From positions 9,846,001 through 9,910,000 of the forward strand of contig NZ_CP060828.1 in assembly GCF_014489635.1 (NCBI RefSeq): a stretch of DNA of 64,000 bases, in the 5' to 3' direction. Made by a program: the position numbers and the translations under genes. Under the pieces are notes generated by a model. The model saw only the letters and a program-made list of their open reading frames with translations. It made no database searches and was not told where the DNA came from. The DNA comes from Streptomyces roseirectus. GTDB taxonomy: Bacteria > Actinomycetota > Actinomycetes > Streptomycetales > Streptomycetaceae. Shown here one piece after another: positions 36,206-45,324 of this stretch (the first letter of the stretch is position 1; each line of letters opens with the position of its first letter).

Positions 36206-36931
36206 TCACTCCGTTGCGGTCAGGCACTCGGCGAGCAGGCCGACGACATCGTGCCAGGCGCGCTCCGCGTGCTGTGGGTGGTAGCCGACGCCGGGGACTG
36301 TGGGGTGATCGACCGGCGGATGGTGGAAGGCGTGCAAGGCGCCGCCGTAGACCACGAGGCGCCAGTCGACGCCCGCGGCCCGCATCTCGGCGGTGAACGC
36401 GTCCCGTTGCGCGGGCGGCATGATCGGATCTTCCGACCCGACCCCGGCCCACACCGGGCAGCGAATGCGCGCCGCCTCGCCCGGCCGGCCCGTGGTGAGC
36501 GCGTTGACTGTCCCGATCGCGCACAGGTCGACGCCGTCGCGCCCGAGTTCCAGCGCGACGGCGCCCCCGGTGCCGTAGCCGACGGCGGCGATCCGGTCCG
36601 GGTCGGTCCGAGGCTCGGCGCGCAGCACGTCGAGCGCCGCATGACCGATGCCCCGCATCCGGTCGGGATCGGCGAGCAGCGGCATGCAACGGGCCAGCAT
36701 CTCCTCGGGATCACCCAGATAACGCCCGCCGTGAAGATCGAAGGCCAGCGCCACGTATCCCAGCCCGGCGAGAGCATCGGCCCGGCGCCGCTCGACATCG
36801 CTGAGCCCCATGCCCTCCGGCCCGAGCAACACCGCGGGCCGGCGACCGACTCCAGCCGGGAGCGCGAGGTACCCGATCATCGTCAGCCCGTCGGCCTGGT
36901 ACTCGACCGTGCGCGTCGTCATCGTCGTCAT
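36206..36931 (-). CDS. Dienelactone-hydrolase-family protein lacking the catalytic Cys
   Basis: A 241-residue protein with the dienelactone hydrolase fold. The Glu loop (GPEGMGLSD), the Asp (GSEDPIMPP) and His (GGALHAFHH) are present, but the nucleophile motif, normally GxCxGG, reads GYGTGG, so Cys is replaced by Gly. It may be a non-hydrolytic relative or use a different mechanism. ATG at 36931 or 36922 starts it. A perfect inverted repeat lies 39 bp upstream and could be its operator. Confidence 0.82.
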   Translation of the reverse strand: MTTMTTRTVEYQADGLTMIGYLALPAGVGRRPAVLLGPEGMGLSDVERRRADALAGLGYVALAFDLHGGRYLGDPEEMLARCMPLLADPDRMRGIGHAALDVLRAEPRTDPDRIAAVGYGTGGAVALELGRDGVDLCAIGTVNALTTGRPGEAARIRCPVWAGVGSEDPIMPPAQRDAFTAEMRAAGVDWRLVVYGGALHAFHHPPVDHPTVPGVGYHPQHAERAWHDVVGLLAECLTATE

Positions 36932-36969
36932 GCGCCTGGACAGTAGTGATCGCCGAGTCCGATCGGGCC

Positions 36970-36994
36970 GTTGTTCTGCCGCGGGCAGAACAAC
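36970..36994. promoter_or_regulatory. Perfect 11-bp inverted repeat in a divergent promoter region
   Basis: GTTGTTCTGCC, 3-bp spacer GCG, GGCAGAACAAC. It lies between the DLH-like gene (start 36931, minus) and the HEAT-repeat gene (start 37165, plus). The symmetry, AT-rich half-sites and position suggest an operator rather than a terminator, because no gene ends here. The cognate regulator is unknown. Confidence 0.6.
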
Positions 36995-37164
36995 GCGGGT
37001 GTTCCTCTGAACTGAGGCGCACTCACAACCCCGTCCCCGCGGCAGCGACCTCCACACCACCTGCACTGTCTCCCCACCATGACAGCAACCTTCACCACCC
37101 TCGCGGCCACCCGCTTGCGACCCCGCACCGGCCGCCTGATCGCCCTCTGCGTAGGGTCAACGGC

Positions 37165-39054
37165 ATGGGGGACGGGGTGGAAGCAGTCGACTGGGCGCGC
37201 CTGAAGCACAACTACGGCTCCGCCGAGGACATACCGGACCTGCTGAGACGGTGCGCGGGCCCGGAATCCGAGGAAGCGGCGGACGAACTCCTGAATCTCC
37301 TCTTCCATCAGGGCGGCTGGATCTGCCCGGCGGCCCCGGCCGCCCTCCCCTTCCTGCTCCGACTGGCGGCCGACCCGCACGTAACCGCCCGCCGCACGCT
37401 CCTGGAACTGGTGACGCTGCTCGCGGCCGAGGCCGGCCGGCTCACCGCGAAAGTGGACCCGGCCTGGCCCCGGGCCTGGCGACTGGCGCTCCCCGACGTC
37501 CTCGCCCTCCTGGACGCCCCCGAGCCGGAGATCCGCCGTGCCGCAGCCAACATCACCGCCGCCTGCGCCACCCCCGGCGCCGACCTCCTCCCGCCGCTGC
37601 TGACCCGCTGGCAGGCGGAGGACGACCTGCCCACCCGCCTCGACCTGATCCTCGCCCTCGGCCGCGCCGCCCACCGCGCACCGGCGGGCGACCGGTACGA
37701 CGAGGCCCGCACCGTCCTGCACGCCCAGCTCGACGCCCCGCACCTCCAACTCCGCCTGGCGGCCCTGCACGCCCTCGCTCCCGTCACCCCCGGCCTCGCG
37801 GAGAACCACCTGCCCCAGGCGCTGGCCGCGATCCGCGACTCCGGCGTGGAACTGTGGCGCCACACCGGCACGGTCGGCAACGGCGCCCAAGCGGTCCAGC
37901 ACTGGACCGCCGACCTGTTCCCCGGCCCGTCCCCCGCCTACGTCCTCGGCCTGCTCGCCGACCACCCCGACGACGAGCAGCGCATCGGCGCCCTCTCCCG
38001 GGCGGGCACCCTCCTGTCCTCATGGCGCTCGCCGGCCAGGGCCCTTCTCCCGCTCCTCGCGGAACGCCTCACCGACCCCGTCCCCGAAGTCCGCTACCGG
38101 GCCGTCGAGTTGCTGGCCTGCCTCGGTCCGGCGGCCACCGCCTACGCCGACGACGTCGCCGCGCTCCTCGACGACACCGCGACGCGCACGACATACCAAG
38201 GGGAGTCCGTCGCCGACGCGGCCGTCTGGGCGCTGGCCCGGATGAACGATCCGCGCTGCCTGCCGGCTCTGACCGCGTGCGTGGCCGCAACCCGCCCCGG
38301 CTTCGGAGCGGGCACGGGCTACCTCGGCACCGGTCTCGCCCACTGCCCGGGCCTCCCGGCCCTCCCCGAGATACTGCTCCGACTCCCCGACCACGCACAG
38401 CGGTTGCTCCCCGCGATCATCACCACGGACGACGACCGACTCCTGCGCCTGTGCGCCACCCTCGCCGTCTGGGGCCCGACGGCACACCAGGCCGTACCCC
38501 GCCTCCTGACCCTCCTGGCCGACGACCGGCACTGGATCCCGGCGGCCGAAGCCCTGGCCGGGATCGGAACAGCCGCCCACGAGGCAAGCGTCCCCCTGCT
38601 GGCCCGGACCCGCTCCGGCGACGCCCCCCGACTCGCCGCATGGGCCCACTGGAAAGTCGGCGGCGACCCCGGCCCGCTGCTCGAAACGGCCGGCACCGAA
38701 ACCCCCGCCGACCTCCGCAGACTCGCCGATCTGGGCCCGCACGCCGCCCCCTTCACCGCCGCCCTCCGCACGGCCATGGCCACCCCCGACCCCTGGACCC
38801 AGGTCGAGGCCGCCCATGCCCTCTGGTCCGCGACCGGCGACACCGAGACCACGGCCCCGGTCCTCACAGCAGCCCTGCGAGCCCTGGCCGCCGGAACCTA
38901 CCGCCCGGTCATGCTCCCCGCCCTGCGCTACCTGACCCGCATGGGCCGCACCCCGGCCTTCCTGAAGGACGTCCCCTCGGACGACCGCCGCCTGCGTTAC
39001 TTCGGCGGCTGGCGTGCGTTCACCGAGGACGAGGCCATCCGCGCGGCACTGTAG
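37165..39054 (+). CDS. HEAT-repeat protein
   Basis: A 629-residue cytoplasmic protein built of HEAT/armadillo-like helical repeats, for example VRYRAVELLACLGPAATAYADDVAALLDD and the opening module WICPAAPAALPFLLRLAADPHVTAR. The opening motif is seen in many Streptomyces HEAT proteins, some of which sit in toxin-immunity settings; there is no toxin next to this one. It has no catalytic motif and is probably a protein-binding scaffold. ATG 37165 has only AGGG upstream. It is convergent with nothing and is followed by the parS site. Confidence 0.75.
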   Translation: MGDGVEAVDWARLKHNYGSAEDIPDLLRRCAGPESEEAADELLNLLFHQGGWICPAAPAALPFLLRLAADPHVTARRTLLELVTLLAAEAGRLTAKVDPAWPRAWRLALPDVLALLDAPEPEIRRAAANITAACATPGADLLPPLLTRWQAEDDLPTRLDLILALGRAAHRAPAGDRYDEARTVLHAQLDAPHLQLRLAALHALAPVTPGLAENHLPQALAAIRDSGVELWRHTGTVGNGAQAVQHWTADLFPGPSPAYVLGLLADHPDDEQRIGALSRAGTLLSSWRSPARALLPLLAERLTDPVPEVRYRAVELLACLGPAATAYADDVAALLDDTATRTTYQGESVADAAVWALARMNDPRCLPALTACVAATRPGFGAGTGYLGTGLAHCPGLPALPEILLRLPDHAQRLLPAIITTDDDRLLRLCATLAVWGPTAHQAVPRLLTLLADDRHWIPAAEALAGIGTAAHEASVPLLARTRSGDAPRLAAWAHWKVGGDPGPLLETAGTETPADLRRLADLGPHAAPFTAALRTAMATPDPWTQVEAAHALWSATGDTETTAPVLTAALRALAAGTYRPVMLPALRYLTRMGRTPAFLKDVPSDDRRLRYFGGWRAFTEDEAIRAAL

Positions 39055-39146
39055 AAACCCCCGGCACCACGGAAACCCCCGGCGTGGGCAAGCCGCTCAC
39101 CGCAATGGCCGAGCATCCCCCAGCGAAGTCGGCCCGATTCTGACCA

Positions 39147-39162
39147 TGTTTCACGTGAAACA
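39147..39162. other. parS: parS centromere site for ParB
   Basis: A perfect 16-bp palindrome TGTTTCACGTGAAACA, matching the ParB-binding parS consensus (core GTTTCACGTGAAAC) known from Streptomyces and Bacillus. It lies in the 190-bp gap between the HEAT-repeat gene and the PIG-L gene, as is usual for parS. ParB loading here would promote chromosome condensation and segregation. No parA/parB genes are in the window. In Streptomyces most parS sites cluster around oriC, with a few outliers. Confidence 0.92.
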
Positions 39163-39244
39163 AGGCTTTTCATCGCTGATGAGGCATCACCAGGGCGCTA
39201 CTGTGCGGATCCGCCGCCCCCACCCGCCCATCCCAGGACCCCGC

Positions 39245-40978
39245 ATGCGCCGCCGCACCCTCCTCACCACCGCCCTCGCCCTCGGCGCCGTCGCCGCAGG
39301 ACACGCCCCCGCCCACCGCCCCGACCCCGCCCACAACGACGTCCTCTTCATCGGCGCCCACCCCGACGACGAGGCCCAGAACCTCGCCACGTTCGGCCAG
39401 TGGCACGAACACCACGGACTCACCACCGGCATCATCACCGTCACCAGGGGAGAGGGCGGCGGCAACGCGACGGGCCCTGAGGAGGGCGCCGCACTCGGGC
39501 TGATCCGGGAGACCGAGGAACGCGCGGCGACCGCCTACGCGGGCATCGAGAACATCTACTACCTAGACAAGCCCGACTTCTGGTACACACTCTCCGCCCC
39601 GCTGACCGCCCGGATCTGGGACGAGGACGACACCCTGGAACGCATCGTCCACCTGATCCGCCGGACCACCCCGCACACCGTCGTCACCATGGACCCCCGC
39701 CCCGCCGGCCAGCACGGCGCCCACCAGCTCTCCGCACGGCTGGCCATCGAGGCGTTCTGGAAGGCCGCCGACCCGACAGCGTTCCCCGCACCGGGCCTCG
39801 CCCCCTGGCGCGCCGTCCGACTCCTCGCCCAGAACCCCCACTTCACGCACCTCCTGGGCCCCGACGAGTCGAGGAAACCCCGCACCGACCCCCACACCGG
39901 CCTCCCCGTCCTCGGCGTCTGGTCCGGCACCCCCTCCCGCGTCCACCGCACGACCTGGGCCCAGGCCGAACGCACCGCCTCCCGCGCCTACCGCACCCAG
40001 GGCTGGACATCCCTGCACCCCCACGTCCCCACGGACCCCGCCCGGCTGGACTCCGACTGGTTCACCCTCCTCGCCGACGACTCCCGCCCGATCGAGGCCC
40101 CCGTACGGGACAGCGCCCGACTCCGCCCCCGCTACGCGGAGTTCCACGCCTGGGCCCACCGCACCGGCCTGCCCTGGCTCGCCAACGGCGCCCAGCCCGA
40201 CCACCCGCGACGCCCGTCGACCACGATCCCCGCGGTGTCCCGCCCACCGGCCGGCCCGGACGCCTACCCCGGCCCCGAACTCCCGCTCACCCACTGGGAA
40301 GGCGACACCCCCACCCCCGCCGACTGCTCGGCCACCGCCCGCCTCGCCCGCCACGGCGACGACCTGTACGTCCTCGTCCACGTGACCGACGACCGTCCGG
40401 GCGCCGCCCTCGCCCCCGGCGACGTCAAACGCCACTGGCGCACCGACGCCGTCGAGATCGCCCTCGACCCGCGCGGCGACTCGGACGACACCTCGACGAC
40501 GTTCAAGACCGGCATCGTCCCGCGCACCGCGCCCCACGGCGGCCCCGCCGCAGAGCGCGACGCCGACCACCACCAGGGCCCGGCACCCGCATCCATGCGC
40601 GTGACGGCCACCGTCACCGACCCCTACCGGGGCTACACGATCGAGGCGAGGATCCCCCTGTCCGCCCTCCCCGCCCCCGCCGACCCCGACCGCTTCGCCC
40701 TCAACATCCTCGTCTACGACTCCGACACGAACGACCACACCGGCCAGACCCGCCTCGCCTGGTCCCCACACGGCACCCCCCAGGCCGACCCCTACGTCTG
40801 GGGCACAGCCCACCTCCCCGGCCACACCCCCGCCCCGCCCACCCCCACGACCCCCCCGATCATCCCGACCGAGGCCGCCACCAGCGCCACCTCCCCAGCA
40901 GCCCTCACCCAGGCCCACCGCACAGGCATCCCGATCCCCGCACCCCCGAGGCCCCACTCCTCCGGCTCCCCCTCCTGA
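39245..40978 (+). CDS. Secreted PIG-L/LmbE-family deacetylase with CBM9-like domain
   Basis: A 577-residue exported protein. The N-terminus MRRRTLLTTALALG suggests a signal peptide, possibly Tat. Residues about 32-230 form a PIG-L deacetylase domain: zinc motif HPDDE (39-43), the family GEGGGN loop, and QHGAHQ with the third zinc ligand. Residues about 335-520 resemble a carbohydrate-binding family-9/DOMON-like domain (DDLYVLVHVTDD, WRTDAVEIALDP, GYTIEARIPLSAL). A Pro/Thr-rich tail ends it. It likely deacetylates an N-acetyl sugar outside the cell. Its last part is overlapped on the other strand by a short frame. Confidence 0.85.
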   Translation: MRRRTLLTTALALGAVAAGHAPAHRPDPAHNDVLFIGAHPDDEAQNLATFGQWHEHHGLTTGIITVTRGEGGGNATGPEEGAALGLIRETEERAATAYAGIENIYYLDKPDFWYTLSAPLTARIWDEDDTLERIVHLIRRTTPHTVVTMDPRPAGQHGAHQLSARLAIEAFWKAADPTAFPAPGLAPWRAVRLLAQNPHFTHLLGPDESRKPRTDPHTGLPVLGVWSGTPSRVHRTTWAQAERTASRAYRTQGWTSLHPHVPTDPARLDSDWFTLLADDSRPIEAPVRDSARLRPRYAEFHAWAHRTGLPWLANGAQPDHPRRPSTTIPAVSRPPAGPDAYPGPELPLTHWEGDTPTPADCSATARLARHGDDLYVLVHVTDDRPGAALAPGDVKRHWRTDAVEIALDPRGDSDDTSTTFKTGIVPRTAPHGGPAAERDADHHQGPAPASMRVTATVTDPYRGYTIEARIPLSALPAPADPDRFALNILVYDSDTNDHTGQTRLAWSPHGTPQADPYVWGTAHLPGHTPAPPTPTTPPIIPTEAATSATSPAALTQAHRTGIPIPAPPRPHSSGSPS

Positions 40979-41069
40979 ACAGCGAAAACCGGCCGTAGAG
41001 ACCGCCCTCCGGCAACACCCCCGGCGCCGCCCCCACCGCGAGCTGCGCGTCATACGTGTGGACGGCCAT
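40904..41069 (-). CDS. Possible small protein antisense to the PIG-L gene end
   Basis: A 54-codon frame starting at ATG 41069 with GGAGAGGGGG eight bases upstream, beginning MAVHTYDAQLAVGAAPG. It directly follows the minus-strand metalloprotease gene (stop at 41091) and overlaps the convergent PIG-L gene. The first 30 residues and the ribosome binding site look genuine; the Arg/Gly-rich end looks like out-of-frame read-through. It could be a short gene or a 5' remnant. I do not recognise it. Confidence 0.25.
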
Positions 41070-41090
41070 CAGAACCCCCTCTCCACAGCA

Positions 41091-43325
41091 CTAGTTGGGC
41101 GCCCCCGGCGGCACCCGAGGCGCCGGCTCCAGCCGCACCGCAGCAGGATCCGCCAGATACGAGACGACCAACTCACCTCCCGCGCGCCGATGCCCGTCCC
41201 CGAGCCGCACCTCCTCGGCGAACCGCCGCAACGCGTCCCGGAGTTCGGCACGGACCACGGCATGCACCCCGTCCCCCTCCAGCACGCGCAGCGCATGATG
41301 CAGCACGGTCCAGTCACCCGTCCGCTGCACGACCACCCCCGCCGGCACGTCCGCCGCGACCGCGTCCTCCCGCAGCCACGACGCCCCCAGTACCGCGCCG
41401 ACGACCTCCGCCACCCCCGGCACCGAGGGATCCGCCGCATGCTGCCAGGCCACCCGGTTGAGCCGGGCCGGATCCAGCAGGGCCTCCGTCACCAGCGTCG
41501 CGGCGACCCGGACGGCGCTGAAGGGGTCGAAGACCCGCCCGGCGGCCGTGTCGTAGTACTGATCGCTCCTCTCGTACCGGATCGCGGGCGGCGTCAGAGC
41601 GCCCAGCACACTCCGCGGCAGCGCGAGTTCCTCGGCCCGCAGCAGCGCGGCGAGCCGGAACAGCGCCTTCCGCTGCACACCCGCGTCCACCGCGACGACC
41701 CCCGCCCCCGCGTCCCCCGCCACGCCGTACCGGTACCGCACCCCGCCGACCAGCCGCGCGACAGCCGTCACCTCGTGCCGGTGCAGCAGATGCAGCAGCA
41801 CGGCCCGCTCCTCCAGCTCCCCGGTCTGCCGGTCCGGCGGCAGCACCCCGCGCGAGAACCCGCCCAGCGCGACCCGCCGCACCTGGAGGATCCGCTCCAG
41901 CGCGGGGAGCGCGTCCCCGGAGGTCACCCACGGCACCCCGTCCGCGTGGGCCGCGCCGGCCCCGTGCCCGTCCTCGTCCGTGACATACGCGAGATGCCCG
42001 AACTCGGCTCGCAGCTCGGCGAGTTGATCTTCCGTCAGATCCTCGTACGCGTGCCGCACGAGGAAGTGGTCCCAGGGCCCGAGCCCCACCGCGTAGGCGC
42101 CGGACATCTCGATCTCCCCGTCCGGCGTGACCCCGATACGGGCGTGCGGATAGTCCATCACGGACGGATGCGCGTGCCGCGTACTCGCGTAGTTGTGCAT
42201 GAACCCCAGCGCGTGCCCGATCTCGTGCGCGGCGAGCTGCCGGATCCGCGCGAGCACCAACTCCTCGACGGCCGCGAGCCGTTCGGCCTCCCGGGGATGC
42301 CCGTACGGGGCGAGCAGCGCCTCACCGAGCGCCCTCACCTGCTCGACCCGCTGCGACCCGAGCCGCACCCGCGCGTGCAGCACCTCCCCGGTCCGGGGAT
42401 CGGTGAGCCCCTGCCCGAGCGACCACCCGCGCCCGGCCCGGTGCACCCACACCACCCCGTTCACCCCGGGCTCGTACGGATCGAAGTCCGCACCCCCGGC
42501 CTCCACCCGGTACGCCTCCGGCAACCCGATCCCGGCGAACCCCTCCCGCCACCAGTTCCCGCCCTCCACGACCGCCGACCGCAACGGCTCCGGCACGGCG
42601 GGATCCACCTGGAACACGACCGCCGGAGCGCCACCCCCCACCCGGAACCGGGGCTGGAACCTGACCTGCCGCCCACCGAGCCCGTGATCCACGTACCCGA
42701 CCCCGTACCCGCCGGACCCGGGGTGATACGCCCGGGGCGTGAGCGCCACCGAGGGCAACGGCACGAGATTCAGCTGCTGGACGACCGTCACGGCACGCGG
42801 ATCGGCCGCCACCGCCCGCACCGCGGCCCCCTGCCCCGGCCCCCGGAACGTGAGGAGCGCGGGCAACCGCACCCCACCCGGCGACACACTCCCCGCCAGC
42901 GGCACACTCGCCGACGCGTCGAGGACGTACTCACCCTGCCCCCGCTCGGCCAGATGCTCGGCGATGCGGTCGTGGTCGTACAGCGCGAGCCCCGTCGCGT
43001 CCACGACGACCAGCCCGCCCTCCTCCCGCAGCACCGGCCCGCCCCACACCACCGACACCGCGAACGACTCCGCCCCGGCCCGCACGGCGGCGGCCTCCCC
43101 CGTACTGAGGAAATGCTTGTTGCGGACGACGAACAGCACCCGCTCCCCGACCCGCCGGAACTCCGCGAGCCGCGCCTTGCCCGCCCGCCCCCGGTCCAGC
43201 CACAACTCACTGGAACCGAGCCCCTGGGACAGTGAGACGGTCAGCAGGAACGGCTCCCCGAAACGACGCACCCCCAGCAGGGGACGCCCCTCGGGATCCG
43301 GGACGACTTCGAGGAAACCGGGCAC
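41091..43325 (-). CDS. Zinc-dependent metalloprotease, metzincin type
   Basis: A 744-residue protein with the metzincin zinc site HEIGHALGFMHNYAS (about residues 363-377), followed by the Met-turn-like SVMDYPHARIG. The N-terminal half resembles the DUF5117 region of the DUF4953/DUF5117 metalloprotease family. No signal peptide is seen, so it is probably cytoplasmic. GTG 43325 has GGAAAGG eight bases upstream. It probably degrades peptides; in vivo substrate unknown. It is divergent from an M20 peptidase gene. Confidence 0.88.
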   Translation of the reverse strand: MPGFLEVVPDPEGRPLLGVRRFGEPFLLTVSLSQGLGSSELWLDRGRAGKARLAEFRRVGERVLFVVRNKHFLSTGEAAAVRAGAESFAVSVVWGGPVLREEGGLVVVDATGLALYDHDRIAEHLAERGQGEYVLDASASVPLAGSVSPGGVRLPALLTFRGPGQGAAVRAVAADPRAVTVVQQLNLVPLPSVALTPRAYHPGSGGYGVGYVDHGLGGRQVRFQPRFRVGGGAPAVVFQVDPAVPEPLRSAVVEGGNWWREGFAGIGLPEAYRVEAGGADFDPYEPGVNGVVWVHRAGRGWSLGQGLTDPRTGEVLHARVRLGSQRVEQVRALGEALLAPYGHPREAERLAAVEELVLARIRQLAAHEIGHALGFMHNYASTRHAHPSVMDYPHARIGVTPDGEIEMSGAYAVGLGPWDHFLVRHAYEDLTEDQLAELRAEFGHLAYVTDEDGHGAGAAHADGVPWVTSGDALPALERILQVRRVALGGFSRGVLPPDRQTGELEERAVLLHLLHRHEVTAVARLVGGVRYRYGVAGDAGAGVVAVDAGVQRKALFRLAALLRAEELALPRSVLGALTPPAIRYERSDQYYDTAAGRVFDPFSAVRVAATLVTEALLDPARLNRVAWQHAADPSVPGVAEVVGAVLGASWLREDAVAADVPAGVVVQRTGDWTVLHHALRVLEGDGVHAVVRAELRDALRRFAEEVRLGDGHRRAGGELVVSYLADPAAVRLEPAPRVPPGAPN

Positions 43326-43453
43326 GACAGAACCTTTCCTTCCCGGCGCGCACCGTGCTCACCGCGCCGACCGGCCGGAAACCCCATGCGCACGGCTGAG
43401 TCCACCCACCCTATCCAGGCACCCGCTTGTGCCCGCGCGGGTCCACACCCACG

Positions 43454-44812
43454 ATGAACCCCATGAGCCCTGACCGGCGGACCACCCCGAACCCCCAGGA
43501 AACGGTCGACCTGCTGTCCGCGCTGATCCGCAACGCTTGCGTCAACGACGGCACCCCCACCCCGGAGTCCGGCGGCGAGGCCCGCAACGCCGACACCCTG
43601 GACGACTACTTCTCCGCCACCTCCGTGGAGACCGAACGGCTCGAACCCGTCCCCGGCCGCGTCACCACCCTCTACCGGGTCCCCGGCCACGACCCGAAGG
43701 CCCCCGCGCTCACCCTCCTCGGCCACACCGACGTCGTCCCGGCCGACCCCCGCACCTGGAGCCGCGCCCCGTTCTCCGGCGAGGTGAGCGACGGGATCGT
43801 GTGGGGGAGAGGCGCCATCGACATGCTCAACCTCACCTCCGCGATGGCCGTCGTCACCGCGGCCGCCGCCCGCTCACCCCGCAGACTCGCCGGCGACCTG
43901 GTCTTCGCCGCCGTCGCCGACGAGGAGGCCGGCAGCCGCCATGGCGTCGGCTGGATCGCCGAACACAGCCCCGGCCTGCTGCCCTGGGACCACGCCCTCA
44001 CCGAGACCGCCGGCGCCCATGTCGGCCCCCGCGCCGTCACCGTCACCGTCGGCGAGAAGGGCGCCTTCCCGCGCCGCCTGCACATCCGCGGCAGCTCGGG
44101 CCACGGCTCGATGCCCTGGGGCAGCGACAACGCCGCCCTCCTCGCCGCCGAGGCCGCCCTCAGGATCGCCCGCCACCGCACCCCCGCCCACCCCGACGAA
44201 CGCTGGCCCGACTTCGTCCACGCCGCCCACCTCCCCGCCGACGTCACCACCGGCCTCCTCGATCCCGACACCCTCGACGACCACCTCGCCCACCTCGGCG
44301 ACAGCGCCCGCTTCGCCCACGCCCTCACCCACCTCACCTTCGCCCCGACCGTCCTGAAGTCCGGCGACACACTCAACGTCATCCCCTCCACCGCCGTCGT
44401 CGACATCGACGTCCGCTCCCTCCCCGGCCAGGACGACGACGACATCGACGCCGAACTCCGCCGCGCGCTCGGCGACCTGTCCGCCCGCGTCGAGATCGAA
44501 CACCTCGACCGCCGCACCGCCTCCGCGTCCCCCGCGAGCCGCCTCTACGACGTGGTCGCCGACGCCGTCCGCCACCAGCTCCCCGGCACCGAGGTACTGC
44601 CCACCCTCACCACCGGCGGCACCGACGCCCGCTTCGTCCGCGACGCCGGCGGAGTCGCCTACGGCTTCGGCGTCTACGCCCCCGGCTGGGACGTCGGCAA
44701 GACCCGCAGACTCTTCCACGGCGACGACGAACACATCGACACCGAGAGCCTGCACCTCACCACCCACGCCCTCGACGAGGTCATCCACACCTTCCTGAAC
44801 AACACCCCCTGA
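43454..44812 (+). CDS. M20-family metallopeptidase
   Basis: A 452-residue zinc peptidase of the M20 family. LLGHTDVVPAD (His zinc ligand and Asp), GRGAIDM (bridging Asp) and ADEEAGS (catalytic and metal Glu) are in order, followed by the dimerisation domain with RGSSGHGSMP, and the last His zinc ligand near the C-terminus (LFHGDDEHID). It is likely a cytoplasmic amino-acyl hydrolase or carboxypeptidase. ATG 43454 or 43463 starts it; no clear ribosome binding site. It is convergent with the MerR gene. Confidence 0.92.
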   Translation: MNPMSPDRRTTPNPQETVDLLSALIRNACVNDGTPTPESGGEARNADTLDDYFSATSVETERLEPVPGRVTTLYRVPGHDPKAPALTLLGHTDVVPADPRTWSRAPFSGEVSDGIVWGRGAIDMLNLTSAMAVVTAAAARSPRRLAGDLVFAAVADEEAGSRHGVGWIAEHSPGLLPWDHALTETAGAHVGPRAVTVTVGEKGAFPRRLHIRGSSGHGSMPWGSDNAALLAAEAALRIARHRTPAHPDERWPDFVHAAHLPADVTTGLLDPDTLDDHLAHLGDSARFAHALTHLTFAPTVLKSGDTLNVIPSTAVVDIDVRSLPGQDDDDIDAELRRALGDLSARVEIEHLDRRTASASPASRLYDVVADAVRHQLPGTEVLPTLTTGGTDARFVRDAGGVAYGFGVYAPGWDVGKTRRLFHGDDEHIDTESLHLTTHALDEVIHTFLNNTP

Positions 44813-44852
44813 CAAGAGAACGACCCCCGTCGGCACACGGCCCCCGCCCCGC

Positions 44853-45242
44853 TCACCGGCCCGGCGCGGCCAGCGCACGGCGGCGGACATCCTCCGGCGC
44901 CGCCGCGATGACCCGGTCCAACGCCCCCAGCGACGCCTCCAGCTCGGCGATCGACCCCGCGATGCGCTGCCGCTCGCGATGCAGGTCGGCCACCAGATCC
45001 GAACACGTCGGCACCAGCCCGTCCGCCGTGTCCCGCAGGCACGGCAGGACCGCGGCGATGGTCGCCGTGCTCAGCCCGGCCGCCAGCAGCGAACGGATCC
45101 GGCGGACCGCGTCGACGTCGTCGTCCGCGTACTCCCGGTACCCGCTGGGCCGCCGCTGCGGACACAGCAACCCCTGCTCCTCGTAGTACCGCAGCAGCCG
45201 CTCGTGCACCCCGGTCCTCCGCGCCAACTCCCCGATCCGCAC
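44853..45242 (-). CDS. MerR-family transcriptional regulator
   Basis: A 129-residue MerR regulator: HTH at residues 1-70 (IGELARRTGVHERLLRYYEEQGLL, GYREYADDDV) and a dimerisation helix of about 45 residues. C68 and C80 in LPCLRD and VPTCSDL might be redox or ligand sites. It is divergent from the NADP-dependent oxidoreductase gene and very probably controls it through the palindrome at 45263-45286, a common Streptomyces pairing. Confidence 0.92.
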   Translation of the reverse strand: MRIGELARRTGVHERLLRYYEEQGLLCPQRRPSGYREYADDDVDAVRRIRSLLAAGLSTATIAAVLPCLRDTADGLVPTCSDLVADLHRERQRIAGSIAELEASLGALDRVIAAAPEDVRRRALAAPGR

Positions 45243-45260
45243 AGCCTGTTCGCCTTCCGC

Positions 45261-45292
45261 TTGACTCTCACACCGATGTCAGAGTCTAGCGT
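45261..45292 (+). promoter_or_regulatory. MerR-type promoter/operator
   Basis: TTGACT (-35, 45261-45266) and TAGCGT (-10, 45287-45292) are separated by 20 bp, the overlong spacing typical of MerR-activated promoters. A 24-bp imperfect palindrome (GACTCT ... AGAGTC, 45263-45286) fills the spacer. It reads toward the oxidoreductase gene; the reverse strand could serve the regulator. Confidence 0.7.
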
Positions 45293-45324
45293 CGGTGATC
45301 AGCGACGACCCCGAGGAGACAGAC

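Noticed and set aside
37165..39054. HEAT-repeat protein as an immunity or phage-defence component
   Set aside because: No toxin, nuclease or other defence gene is adjacent; the resemblance of the opening motif alone is not enough.
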